DNA from: Pseudomonadota bacterium
Lineage (GTDB): Bacteria > Pseudomonadota > Alphaproteobacteria > Rhizobiales > Devosiaceae
Reading direction: 5' to 3'
Length of the DNA: 9,935 bases
Assembly (NCBI GenBank): GCA_023415605.1
Contig: JAEZKB010000011.1
Coordinates: 1-9,935, forward strand
The position numbers and the translations under genes are program-made. Of the stretch, positions 1-7,403 are shown one piece after another (within the stretch, counting starts at the first letter, position 1; each line of letters starts with the position of its first letter). Under the pieces are notes generated by a model, which saw nothing but the letters and a program-made list of their open reading frames with translations, was not told the DNA's origin and made no database searches.

Positions 1-55
1 TGGGAGAACTCCGGCGGGAGAATCCCACCGGCGGGCAGCATGACAGCGGAGATTT

Positions 56-84
56 GCCTGCGCAATCGCCGCAGGCTGCGGCGG
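56..84 (-). terminator. Hairpin cluster after the LpxH-like gene
   Basis: Two perfect 7-bp stems share bases just past the stop codon. Arms 67-73 and 77-83 (CGCCGCA/TGCGGCG, 3-nt loop) form one. Arms 56-62 and 70-76 (GCCTGCG/CGCAGGC, 7-nt loop) form the other. They cannot both form because 70-73 belongs to each. The position suggests transcript 3'-end formation or protection. No T-tract follows on the minus strand, so intrinsic termination is not established. Confidence 0.35.
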
Positions 85-85
85 A

Positions 86-916
86 TCAGGCAGCGGGGCT
101 GCTGGGGACTTCCGGTTCGCGAGCGGCGCGGCCGAAACGCGGCTTCCTGCGGCGCTCGATGGGGGCTTCGCTCCATTTGACGATCTGGAGTTCGCCTTCG
201 GGCGACTCGATGACGGCGGTGCAGCTTTCGACCCAGTCGCCGGTGTTGACGTAGTGGACGCCGAGCCGATCATGCATGTCGGCATAGTGGATATGCCCGC
301 AGATGACGCCGTCGACGCCGCTTTCGCGGGCTTCGAGCGACAGCGCCTCTTCGAAGCGGCCGATCACCGAGACGGCATTCTTGACCTTATGCTTGGCCCA
401 GGCCGAGAGCGACCAGTAGGTCAGACCCATGCGGCGGCGTACCCAGTTGACGACAGAGTTCGTCCGCAGCGCCGCCCGATACGCCCAATCTCCTATATGT
501 GCCAACCACTTAGCGTGTTCGACCACAACGTCGAACTGGTCGCCGTGGATCACCAGATAGGTTTTGCCGGTGGCCGTTGTGTGTACTGTGCGGTCGACGA
601 ACTCGATCTCGCCGAAATAGGTACCCAGATACTCGCGCAGGAACTCGTCGTGATTGCCCGGCAGCACGACGATGCGGGTGCCGGCGAGCGCCTTTTGCAG
701 CATCACGTCGATGAGCTGGTGATATTCCGCCGGCCAATGCCAGCCCTTGGCCAGCCGCCAGCCGTCGACGATGTCGCCGACGAGATAGATTGCCTCCGCC
801 TCGTGCCAGCGCAGGAACTCGGTGAGCTCGGCGACTCGCGATGCTCGCATGCCCAGATGCACGTCGGAAAGAAACAGCGCACGGACGCGCCGCACTTCCC
901 TCGTTTCAATGGTCAA
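86..916 (-). CDS. LpxH-type metallophosphoesterase (UDP-2,3-diacylglucosamine diphosphatase family)
   Basis: A 276-aa calcineurin-like phosphoesterase with every metal-binding block in order: SDVHLG (17-22), GDIVDGW (47-53), GNHDE (87-91), HGDQFD (124-129) and GHIH (207-210). A basic, tryptophan-rich helical insert (about 133-195) sits between the last two blocks, where LpxH carries its helical cap. LpxH cleaves UDP-2,3-diacylglucosamine to lipid X and UMP at the inner face of the membrane in lipid A synthesis. That reaction is known for the family and is inferred here; many alphaproteobacteria use LpxI for this step, so the true substrate may be another nucleotide-linked or phospholipid substrate. 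The start is TTG, with GGGA 9 nt upstream; GTG at codon 8 is an alternative. An in-frame stop at 923-925 rules out a longer form. The C-terminal 25 residues are basic then Pro/Ala-rich and look disordered. The gene stands alone behind about 300 bp of non-coding DNA. Confidence 0.85.
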   Translation of the reverse strand: MTIETREVRRVRALFLSDVHLGMRASRVAELTEFLRWHEAEAIYLVGDIVDGWRLAKGWHWPAEYHQLIDVMLQKALAGTRIVVLPGNHDEFLREYLGTYFGEIEFVDRTVHTTATGKTYLVIHGDQFDVVVEHAKWLAHIGDWAYRAALRTNSVVNWVRRRMGLTYWSLSAWAKHKVKNAVSVIGRFEEALSLEARESGVDGVICGHIHYADMHDRLGVHYVNTGDWVESCTAVIESPEGELQIVKWSEAPIERRRKPRFGRAAREPEVPSSPAA

Positions 917-1222
917 ATCGCATCATCCCGTTGCTTCAGGGAGCCGGACCTTAGGCTTTTTGGGCCGCGGATGAAATACTTGCTGGCTGTGTTCCCCGGA
1001 AAGTGCATGTCAAAGAACTCGGCAAAGGCCGCCCCGCAGCGGAGATTTCGCTGTGACTGGAGGACCATAGCTTGATGCAGCAGTGCGGGGATAAGGCTCT
1101 GCACGGACTGAGGAAACGACGATCAGCGCGGCCGAGAGTCCAAGCCTGATCGTCACTTTGGGTGTCGTGGGCGCTGACCGCGAGCCATGAACTTCTGTCG
1201 TTTGACGGTCACGTAAGTGTGG
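917..1222. other. Intergenic region without a convincing gene
   Basis: About 306 bp between the GH3 gene and the LpxH-like gene. It contains one 9-bp inverted repeat (1118-1154, listed separately). On the minus strand there is an exact TTGACA at 1013-1008, but no acceptable -10 hexamer at 16-18 bp spacing. A 63-codon minus-strand reading frame (913-1104, GTG start) has no ribosome binding site and no recognisable protein features, so it is not annotated. The promoter of the LpxH-like gene presumably lies here but cannot be placed. Confidence 0.6.
1118..1154 (-). terminator. 9-bp inverted repeat downstream of the GH3 gene
   Basis: GACGATCAG (1118-1126) and CTGATCGTC (1146-1154) are perfect inverted copies around a 19-nt loop, about 70 nt after the GH3 stop codon. 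Read on the minus strand, the stem is followed by GTTTCCTC, a weak T-rich stretch. It may terminate the GH3 transcript. It could instead be a protein-binding site in the upstream region of the LpxH-like gene. The large loop makes it a mediocre intrinsic terminator. Confidence 0.3.
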
Positions 1223-2326
1223 TCAGTGGATACGCGCCTTCATGGCGACGATGCGGGCATAGCTCTCTTCGACACGCGCCTTGAAGGCCGGATCGGACTC
1301 CGCCTCGTCGACGAGGATTTTCCGAATCTCCGCCGCCAGCGTCGGGCGGGCTTTGGCCGTGTTGGAAAAGAGCAGCACATCCATGCCGGAGTTCACGGCG
1401 CGGACGACCGTGTCCTTGAGGCCAAAGTGCTCGCGGATGGCGCCCATTTCGAGATCGTCGCTGATCACCACACCTTTGAAGCCAAGCTCGTTGCGCAGCA
1501 CGCCGGTGATCCACTCGGGCGAGAGACTCGCCGGGAGTTTGAGGTCGCCGTCGCCGGCATAGCCGGAGTGGAAGAGGTGCCCAACCATGACGAAGTCATC
1601 ATAGCCGTGGGCGAAGAGTTGCTTATAGGGATCGAGCTCGATCGGATCCCAGGTCTTGGAGATATCGACGAAGCCTTCGTGGCTGTCGGCGGTGGAGGAA
1701 CCGTGGCCGGGGAAGTGCTTGAGCGAAGTGACAAGGCCGACATCGTGATGCGCGGCGATGAACTGCTCGGCGAAGATGGTCACGGTATTGGCCCCTGCCC
1801 CATAGGCACGGCCGAACTTGGCGATGACCTGGTTGGCCTTGTTGCGGTTGAGATCGACCACGGGTCCAAAATTGACGGTGAACCCCAGCTCCGCAATGCC
1901 AGTGGCCATCGTGTTGTAGGTGGCACGGGCATTCTCGATGCCGGCCGCGGCGACATCCGCAGCGCTCGGCGACTCCGGAAAGCCGACATCCTTGGTGAGG
2001 CGCTCGACGAGACCGCCCTCCTGATCGAGGGTGAGAAACGGCGGAAGTTCCGGCGAGGCGGCGCGGAAGGCTTCGTTCATCGCCTTGACGGCCTTGAGGC
2101 TCGCCACATTGGTCTTGAGATACATGACCCCGCCTAGGAGGCCCGCAGCGATCTCGTCGCGCGCACTGACTACACCCGGATCGTCGACGCTGTCCCCCGC
2201 GAAGCCGACGACCACCATCTGTCCCGCCATCTGCTCGAGCGTGGGCGTCTGGGCAGCAATGGGGGCAATCACGGCCAGCCAGCCGGCGAGGGCCGCGGCG
2301 AGAAACGTCAGGCGCGAGGGGATCAC
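1223..2326 (-). CDS. Secreted NagZ-type beta-N-acetylhexosaminidase (glycoside hydrolase family 3)
   Basis: A 367-aa single-domain GH3 enzyme (numbering from the GTG start chosen here). Signatures are DQEGG (101-105), KHFPGHG (203-209), the DSH catalytic dyad loop typical of NagZ (214-216), and ISDDLEMGAI (289-298), whose first Asp is the expected nucleophile. NagZ enzymes remove N-acetylglucosamine from muropeptides or related glycans. Residues 1-25 form a signal peptide (basic start, hydrophobic run, cleavage near AA/QT), with no lipobox cysteine. The product is therefore probably periplasmic, unlike the cytoplasmic NagZ of peptidoglycan recycling. The GTG start is preferred because GGAG lies 7 nt upstream and the signal peptide begins there; a TTG at 2383 would add 19 non-hydrophobic residues. 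The usual DQEGGR Arg is Leu here, which may alter specificity. The gene lies 65 bp after the c-di-GMP gene on the same strand, so co-transcription is likely. Confidence 0.85.
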   Translation of the reverse strand: MIPSRLTFLAAALAGWLAVIAPIAAQTPTLEQMAGQMVVVGFAGDSVDDPGVVSARDEIAAGLLGGVMYLKTNVASLKAVKAMNEAFRAASPELPPFLTLDQEGGLVERLTKDVGFPESPSAADVAAAGIENARATYNTMATGIAELGFTVNFGPVVDLNRNKANQVIAKFGRAYGAGANTVTIFAEQFIAAHHDVGLVTSLKHFPGHGSSTADSHEGFVDISKTWDPIELDPYKQLFAHGYDDFVMVGHLFHSGYAGDGDLKLPASLSPEWITGVLRNELGFKGVVISDDLEMGAIREHFGLKDTVVRAVNSGMDVLLFSNTAKARPTLAAEIRKILVDEAESDPAFKARVEESYARIVAMKARIH

Positions 2327-2333
2327 AGAGGCG

Positions 2334-2337
2334 CTCC
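2334..2337 (-). promoter_or_regulatory. Ribosome binding site deciding the GH3 start
   Basis: GGAG on the minus strand sits 7 nt before the GTG at 2326. It supports starting the protein at its signal peptide rather than at the upstream TTG codons (2341 or 2383). Confidence 0.55.
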
Positions 2338-2391
2338 GCAAATCAGGTGCGCGGAAATTGCCCGCCCATTGCGGCGAAAACAATGCCCGAT

Positions 2392-5148
2392 CTAGGCCAT
2401 CATCGGCCTTAACTCATTGCCGCGGTCGCGGAACCAGGCCACCATTTCGGCGCCAGTACGGGGGCGGCCGTAATAGTAACCCTGCCCTATCTGGCAGCCC
2501 ATCATCTTGAGCATCCAGGCCTGGTCGGCATTCTCGATGCCCTCGGCGACGACGATCTTGTCGAGGGTTTCCGAGAGCGTCATCACGGCACGGATGATGG
2601 CGCCGGCCTCGGCGCTCGCCGGCAGGGTTTTGACGAAGCTCTGGTCGATCTTGATCTTGTCGAGCGGCAGGCGCCCCAGATAGCTCAGCGACGAGTAGCC
2701 GGTGCCGAAATCGTCGAGGGCAACGCCGACACCCATGTCACGCAGCTTCTGAAGCGTGTCGATAATCGCCTGCGATTTCGAGACGAACATGCCCTCGGTG
2801 ATCTCGATATCCAGCCGGTGCGCGGGTAGGCAGGAGACGGCCAATGCCTCGCGCACGTCCCGCACCACGTCGCTCATCACGAACTGTACCGGCGAGACAT
2901 TGACCGCGAGCTTGATCTCCTCGGGCCAGCGCACGACTTCCTTGCAGGCCTCAACCATGACCCAACGGCCGATTTCGATGATGAGGCCGGTCTCTTCGGC
3001 CACCGGAATGAACCGGGTTGGCGAGACGATGCCGAGATCCGGATGGGTCCAACGCACCAGTGCCTCCACGCCGATCAGCCGCTCGTCGGCGAGCGACACC
3101 TGCGGCTGGAAAGTCAGCGAGAACTGCTCGTGCTCGATGGCTTCGCGCAGGGCAGCGTCCATGTCCTGCTTTTCCTTGAGCCGGTCGTCCATATCCTGAG
3201 AGAACAAGGCGACACCGCCGCCCGGGGTGTCCTTGGCGACGGAGAGCGCCATGTCGGCATGGCTCAGCAGCACGTCCGGATCGAAGCCGGAGAGCCCCGA
3301 GTGCGTGGCCCCGGCGCTGGCGGCGATCAGGGCCTGGTGGCCGCCGGTGAGCGTATAGGGCGCCGCGACCCGGTCGATGATCTCGGCGCAATAGGCCAGA
3401 AGCTCGGCGTTCGGCATGCGGCGGCGCAGGAACAGCGCAAAGCTGTCGCCGCCGACGCGGGCGATGGCGTCGGCGCTACAAGCGTGCAGCCGGCTCGCCA
3501 CCTGCTTGAGCACCATGTCGCCAAAACTGTGACCCAGCGTCTCGTTGACGGTCTTGAAGCGCGAAAGATCCACGAGGATCATTGTCACCCCGGCCTCGCG
3601 GCCCCGGTGGCCGGCGCAGTGGGCGTGGATCACCTCGACCATTTCGAGACGCGAGAGCGTACCGGTCAGCGGATCGTGGCTGGCAAGGAACTTGAGGCGC
3701 TCTTCCGAGCGGCGGCGCTCGGAGACGTCGCGGAAGGTAAGGCAGGCAACGCGGCGCGACGCCTTGCGGCCGTCGACGCTGGCGACCTCGGATCGCGTAA
3801 TGGCGTATTCGATGATACGCGGCTCGCCGTCTTCGCCGGGCAGCATCAGCTCGGCCGGGGCCGGATGGGGCGTCGCGACGGGGGCGGCGATCAGCCGGTG
3901 GATGGCGCGCTCGATCTCGCCGGGCAGCATGTCGTCGGCGCGCTGGCCGACCAACCCTGCCCCGAGGATTTCCTCGGCCAGCCGGCTCGCCGCGACGATC
4001 CTGCCGCTCCCATCGACTACGACGACGCCATCGAAATTGTCGGCAATAACGCGATCGAGAATGCCCTGCGTGGCATCGCGCTCGTGCGAGGCCTGCGCAT
4101 GGGCACGCTTGCGGATCACCACCTCGACCATCAGCGCATTGAGGAGAAATGCCGCCTGCGCCAGGTGAATGGCCGCCGTATCGAGCAGCAGCCCAAGTTT
4201 GAGCTGCAGCGCCAGCGCGGTGAGCTCGGTGAGGAGCGACAACAGCACACCGCCGAAAATGGCGACGGGCAGCGGCAGGCGGCCGCCGAGCCAGACGGCA
4301 CATAGGCCCATGAACCCGACCAGCAGCGCCACCGGAATCCAGCCGGCCGGCAGCAGGAGGCGGCCCTGTTTGAGAGTCTCGGCGGCGAGAATCTGCACCA
4401 GAGCGCCGGGGATGACGCCATGGCGCGGCACGACGAAAGTGTCACGCAGTTCCAGCGCCGAGGCGCCGACGACGGCGATCTTGCCTTCGACGCTCCGCGG
4501 ATCGAACGAGCCGTCGAGGATGCTACCCACCGAAAGACGCTCGATGGCGGCCGGATCGATGGAATAGTCGATGACGAAGCTGCCATCGACCGGACCGCGC
4601 ACCTCGGTGAGCGACGCCGCGAGCGATGGATAGGCCTTGTCCCCGAGGGTGAGGCCAAAGGGGTAGTTGCGGACGATGCCGCCAGTGCCGACCGGCACGT
4701 TGACGGTGACTGGGTCGGCATGTTGAGCAAAGCGCGGGAGTGGCAGGTTGTACTGCTCGCGGCCGGTGCCGTCGGACAGCTGGCGCAAGGCAGCCAGCTG
4801 GACATAACCGCCGGCCCGCTCCAGCGCAGCCTCGAAGGCAGCGTCTTCGCTCTCGGTCGAGGCAGCGCTGAAATCGACGTCGAACGCCACGCCCTCGGCG
4901 CCCGCATCCATCAAAGCATCGGTGATCTGCGCATGGACGCTGCGCGGCCAGGGCCAGACGCCCACGGTGCCCAGGCTGCGGGAATCGATGTCGATGAAAA
5001 CGATGCTTCCGGTGGGCTCGCGGGTCTCGGCGCCGAAGCGCAGGTCGCGTAGCGCGTCGTCGAGCGGGCGGAACAGCCCGAAGAGCCCGGCCCCGAGGAC
5101 CAGGCTCCAGATGACCAGCGTAATCGCAACTCTCAGCTTGCTGTCCAA
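2392..5148 (-). CDS. CHASE2-PAS-GGDEF-EAL membrane protein, probable c-di-GMP phosphodiesterase
   Basis: A 918-aa protein. Order: membrane segment (about 8-26), extracytoplasmic CHASE2 sensor (about 28-262), three membrane segments (about 270-288, 292-314, 318-344), PAS domain (about 360-475), GGDEF domain (about 485-650) and EAL domain (about 665-910). The EAL site looks complete: EAL (695-697), N750, E782, DD 812-813, K833, E869 and Q889. It should hydrolyse c-di-GMP to pGpG. The GGDEF site is degenerate: the signature is GGDSF (566-570), DLDxFK reads DLSRFK (527-532), ND reads NE (535-536), and the RxxD inhibitory site reads CSAD. Cyclase activity is therefore doubtful, and the domain may bind GTP to control the EAL domain. 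CHASE2 senses unknown external signals. The start is TTG with a weak ribosome site; no other start exists before the in-frame stop at 5209-5211. It lies 107 bp after acs and 65 bp before the GH3 gene. Confidence 0.9.
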   Translation of the reverse strand: MDSKLRVAITLVIWSLVLGAGLFGLFRPLDDALRDLRFGAETREPTGSIVFIDIDSRSLGTVGVWPWPRSVHAQITDALMDAGAEGVAFDVDFSAASTESEDAAFEAALERAGGYVQLAALRQLSDGTGREQYNLPLPRFAQHADPVTVNVPVGTGGIVRNYPFGLTLGDKAYPSLAASLTEVRGPVDGSFVIDYSIDPAAIERLSVGSILDGSFDPRSVEGKIAVVGASALELRDTFVVPRHGVIPGALVQILAAETLKQGRLLLPAGWIPVALLVGFMGLCAVWLGGRLPLPVAIFGGVLLSLLTELTALALQLKLGLLLDTAAIHLAQAAFLLNALMVEVVIRKRAHAQASHERDATQGILDRVIADNFDGVVVVDGSGRIVAASRLAEEILGAGLVGQRADDMLPGEIERAIHRLIAAPVATPHPAPAELMLPGEDGEPRIIEYAITRSEVASVDGRKASRRVACLTFRDVSERRRSEERLKFLASHDPLTGTLSRLEMVEVIHAHCAGHRGREAGVTMILVDLSRFKTVNETLGHSFGDMVLKQVASRLHACSADAIARVGGDSFALFLRRRMPNAELLAYCAEIIDRVAAPYTLTGGHQALIAASAGATHSGLSGFDPDVLLSHADMALSVAKDTPGGGVALFSQDMDDRLKEKQDMDAALREAIEHEQFSLTFQPQVSLADERLIGVEALVRWTHPDLGIVSPTRFIPVAEETGLIIEIGRWVMVEACKEVVRWPEEIKLAVNVSPVQFVMSDVVRDVREALAVSCLPAHRLDIEITEGMFVSKSQAIIDTLQKLRDMGVGVALDDFGTGYSSLSYLGRLPLDKIKIDQSFVKTLPASAEAGAIIRAVMTLSETLDKIVVAEGIENADQAWMLKMMGCQIGQGYYYGRPRTGAEMVAWFRDRGNELRPMMA

Positions 5149-5223
5149 CTGACCCGCCGGATGACCACCAGAGGCCGAGTGTGCCTCAGCGAGGTTACCA
5201 ATCCATGCCTAGACGGCAGGGAT

Positions 5224-5247
5224 TCCGGCGCCTTTCCGGGCGCCGGA
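5224..5247 (-). terminator. GC-rich hairpin 8 bp after the acs stop codon
   Basis: TCCGGCGCC (5224-5232) and GGCGCCGGA (5239-5247) form a perfect 9-bp stem with a 6-nt loop. Its place directly after the acs stop suggests a transcript 3' end. No U-run follows, so it may act with Rho or by blocking exonucleases. It would separate acs from the CHASE2 gene downstream. Confidence 0.5.
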
Positions 5248-5255
5248 GAAGCTGG

Positions 5256-7202
5256 TTAGCGGTTCATCCGGTTCTCGACGATATTGTCGACCACGGAGGG
5301 ATCGGCGAGGGTCGAGGTGTCGCCGAGAGAGCCGAAGTCGTTTTCGGCGACCTTGCGCAGGATGCGGCGCATTATCTTGCCCGAGCGGGTCTTGGGCAGG
5401 CCGGGGGTGAACTGGATGAGATCCGGCGTGGCGATCGGACCGATTTCCTTGCGCACCCAGGCCTTGAGCTCCTTGCCCAGATCCTCGTTGCCGGTCTCGC
5501 CCGCCATCAGGGTGACGTAGCAATAGATGCCCTGCCCCTTGAGGTGATGGGGATAACCGACGACGGCGGCTTCGGAGACTTTGGGATGCGCGACCAGCGC
5601 GCTTTCCACTTCGGCGGTGCCGAGGCGGTGGCCGGAGACGTTGAGCACGTCGTCGACGCGGCCGGTAATCCAGTAGTAGCCATCATCGTCGCGGCGGCAG
5701 CCATCGCCGGTGAAGTAGTAGCCCTTGTAGGTCTCGAAATAGGTCGAGACGAAGCGGCCGTGATCGCCCCAGATGGTGCGCGCCTGGCCCGGCCAGCTGT
5801 CTTTGATGGCGAGGACGCCTTCCGCCTTGGTCTGGTCCTGCAGCTTGCCTTCGGGCGACAGCACCACCGGCTGCACGCCGTAGAAGGGCTTGGTCGCCGA
5901 ACCCGGCTTGGTGGGGATGGCGCCGGGGAATGGTGCGATCATGTGACCGCCGGTCTCGGTCTGCCACCAGGCATCGACGATCTGGCAGCGCTCCTTGCCG
6001 ACATGCTTGTGGTACCAGAGCCACGCTTCCGGATTGATCGGCTCGCCGACAGTGCCGAGCAGCCGGAGCGAGGGCATCGGGTGCTTGTCGGCATATTCGG
6101 AGCCGGCGCCCATGAGCGCACGGATGGCCGTCGGGGCGGTGTGGAAGATGTTGACCTTGTGGCGCTCGACCACCTGCCAGAAGCGGCTCGGATCGGGCCA
6201 GCTCGGGATGCCCTCGAACATGACGCTGGTGGCGCCGTTGGCGAGCGGGCCGTAGACGATGTAGCTGTGGCCAGTGACCCAGCCGACGTCGGCGGTGCAC
6301 CAGAACACGTCGCCGCGCTTGTAATCGAAGCTCAGCTCGTGCGTCATCGAGGCGTAAGTGAGATAGCCGCCCTGGGTGTGTAGCACGCCCTTGGGCTTAC
6401 CGGTCGAGCCAGACGTATAGAGGATAAACAGCGGATCCTCCGCATTCATCGGCTCGGGATCGTTGAACGGTTCGACCCCGGCGGCGGCCTCGTGCCACCA
6501 AACATCGCGGCTGCCCTTCATCGGTACGTCGGCGCCGGTATTGTGGACGACGAGCACCTTCTGCACGCCCGGGCAGTCATCGAGTGCCTTGTCGACATTG
6601 GCCTTGAGCGGCACGGTCTTGCCGCCACGGCGGCCCTCGTCGGCGGTGATGACCACTGCAGAATCGCAGTCGTTGATGCGGCCGGCGAGCGAATCCGGCG
6701 AGAAGCCGCCGAACACCACCGAATGCACCGCGCCGATGCGGGCGCAGGCGAGCATGGCGTAGGCCGCCTGCGGAATCATCGGCAAGTAAATGGTGACGCG
6801 ATCGCCTTTGCGGACGCCAAGCGATTTGAGCACGTTGGCGCAGCGGCAGACCTTTTCGTGCAGGGTACGGTAGGAAATGTACTCGGCCTTGGCCGACGGA
6901 TCATCGGGCTCCCAGATCAGGGCGATATCGTCGCCATGATCGAGCAGATGCCGGTCGATACAGTTGGCGGCGACGTTGAGGACGCCATCCTCGAACCATT
7001 TGATCGAGACGTTGGGGTACTCGAAGCTGGTGTTCTTGATCTTGGTCGGCGGCTTGATCCAGTCCAGCCGTTTTGCCTGATCGGCCCAGAATCCATCCGG
7101 GTCGCTGATCGAGCGGGCATAGTCGGCGGCATATTTCTCCGCCGTGGTCAAAGTCCGCGCCTTCGCAGCCGCGTCCGGCTCGAACACCAAATTCTCGGTC
7201 AT
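5256..7202 (-). CDS. acs: Acetyl-CoA synthetase (AMP-forming)
   Basis: A 648-aa cytoplasmic enzyme, normal length for Acs. It converts acetate, ATP and CoA to acetyl-CoA through acetyl-AMP. Motifs: P-loop YTSGSTGKPKG (262-272), WWQTETG (412-418), YFTGD (496-500), GRVDD (514-518), SGHR (523-526) and the C-terminal SGK (607-609). Acetate-pocket residues V309, T310, V385 and W413 match those of Salmonella Acs, where the Trp blocks longer acyl chains. ATP-site residues D500, R515, R526 and R584 also match. K609 is the lysine acetylated by Pat-type enzymes and restored by CobB-type deacetylases in other bacteria, so that control is likely here. The ATG at 7202 is chosen because GGGAGGAA lies just upstream; an ATG at 7274 would add 24 residues absent from the family. 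Upstream lies a structured leader with a candidate promoter. Confidence 0.97.
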   Translation of the reverse strand: MTENLVFEPDAAAKARTLTTAEKYAADYARSISDPDGFWADQAKRLDWIKPPTKIKNTSFEYPNVSIKWFEDGVLNVAANCIDRHLLDHGDDIALIWEPDDPSAKAEYISYRTLHEKVCRCANVLKSLGVRKGDRVTIYLPMIPQAAYAMLACARIGAVHSVVFGGFSPDSLAGRINDCDSAVVITADEGRRGGKTVPLKANVDKALDDCPGVQKVLVVHNTGADVPMKGSRDVWWHEAAAGVEPFNDPEPMNAEDPLFILYTSGSTGKPKGVLHTQGGYLTYASMTHELSFDYKRGDVFWCTADVGWVTGHSYIVYGPLANGATSVMFEGIPSWPDPSRFWQVVERHKVNIFHTAPTAIRALMGAGSEYADKHPMPSLRLLGTVGEPINPEAWLWYHKHVGKERCQIVDAWWQTETGGHMIAPFPGAIPTKPGSATKPFYGVQPVVLSPEGKLQDQTKAEGVLAIKDSWPGQARTIWGDHGRFVSTYFETYKGYYFTGDGCRRDDDGYYWITGRVDDVLNVSGHRLGTAEVESALVAHPKVSEAAVVGYPHHLKGQGIYCYVTLMAGETGNEDLGKELKAWVRKEIGPIATPDLIQFTPGLPKTRSGKIMRRILRKVAENDFGSLGDTSTLADPSVVDNIVENRMNR

Positions 7203-7206
7203 GTAG

Positions 7207-7214
7207 TTCCTCCC
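7207..7214 (-). promoter_or_regulatory. Strong Shine-Dalgarno of acs
   Basis: GGGAGGAA on the minus strand, with 6 nt between GGAGG and the ATG at 7202. It fixes the acs start and is the best ribosome site in the window. Confidence 0.85.
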
Positions 7215-7224
7215 GTGGGCACGA

Positions 7225-7253
7225 CCCCGAGCGGGCACCTGCCGGCTCTGGGG
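7225..7253 (-). other. Leader hairpin just upstream of the acs ribosome site
   Basis: Arms 7225-7237 and 7240-7253 pair at 12-13 positions with one G-G mismatch and one bulged base. The stem runs CCCC, GAGC and GGCA against TGCC, GCTC and GGGG, closing on a very short loop. It ends about 10 nt before the Shine-Dalgarno sequence. It leaves that site free and may set mRNA stability or translation. No known riboswitch class is recognised. Confidence 0.45.
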
Positions 7254-7270
7254 CAGGATCGTGCGCCGAT

Positions 7271-7315
7271 GCACGCGCCAGGTTCCGCCCTTTTCAGAAC
7301 CAGGTCGGCGCGTGC
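7271..7315 (-). other. Two-tier inverted repeat in the acs leader
   Basis: The outer stem is GCACGCGCC (7271-7279) with GGCGCGTGC (7307-7315), 9 perfect pairs. The inner stem is GGTTC (7281-7285) with GAACC (7297-7301), around an 11-nt loop. If the promoter at 7328-7356 is right, this hairpin begins about 5 nt into the transcript, where it could protect the 5' end. It could instead be a regulator's operator, or the terminator of the flippase gene, though it lacks a T-tract. Confidence 0.5.
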
Positions 7316-7327
7316 GCCTTGCCGCCA

Positions 7328-7356
7328 GTTCTAGCCAGAGCCGGAAGCGGAGACAA
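7328..7356 (-). promoter_or_regulatory. Candidate sigma70-type promoter of acs
   Basis: On the minus strand, TTGTCT (7356-7351) and TAGAAC (7333-7328) are separated by exactly 17 bp. Each matches 4 of 6 consensus bases. Transcription would start near 7321, giving a leader of about 120 nt. The match is moderate and alphaproteobacterial -10 boxes are poorly conserved, so this remains a prediction. Confidence 0.4.
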
Positions 7357-7403
7357 GCAGGGCTTAAGTGGCGGTCGTCTCGCCTAGAAGCTCGCGACTC
7401 GCC

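Noticed and set aside
1..41. Possible start of a further minus-strand gene (ATG at 41) and a repeated CCGGCGGG (11-18, 28-35)
   Set aside because: Only 13 codons are visible, with no ribosome site and no recognisable start. The short direct repeat is easily expected in GC-rich DNA.
985..1013. Exact TTGACA -35 box on the minus strand upstream of the LpxH-like gene
   Set aside because: At 16, 17 or 18 bp spacing the -10 positions read CACAGC, ACAGCC or CAGCCA, none close to TATAAT.
254..1075. Plus-strand open frame of 273 codons opposite the LpxH-like gene
   Set aside because: It is antisense to a gene with all metallophosphoesterase blocks and shows no domain.
913..1104. 63-codon minus-strand frame whose stop overlaps the TTG start of the LpxH-like gene
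   Set aside because: The overlap looks like coupling, but there is no ribosome site at its GTG start, no hydrophobic segment and no recognisable motif. Chance is the simpler reading.
1217..2137. Plus-strand open frame of 306 codons opposite the GH3 gene
   Set aside because: It is antisense to a gene with intact catalytic motifs and has no family signature of its own.
3043..4305. Plus-strand open frame of 420 codons opposite the CHASE2 gene
   Set aside because: It lies wholly antisense to a gene with clear domains and has no ribosome site or recognisable motif. GC-rich third positions commonly produce such long antisense frames.
5181..6383. Plus-strand open frame of 400 codons opposite acs
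   Set aside because: It is antisense to acs, whose motifs are unambiguous, and its composition is typical of a complementary-strand shadow.
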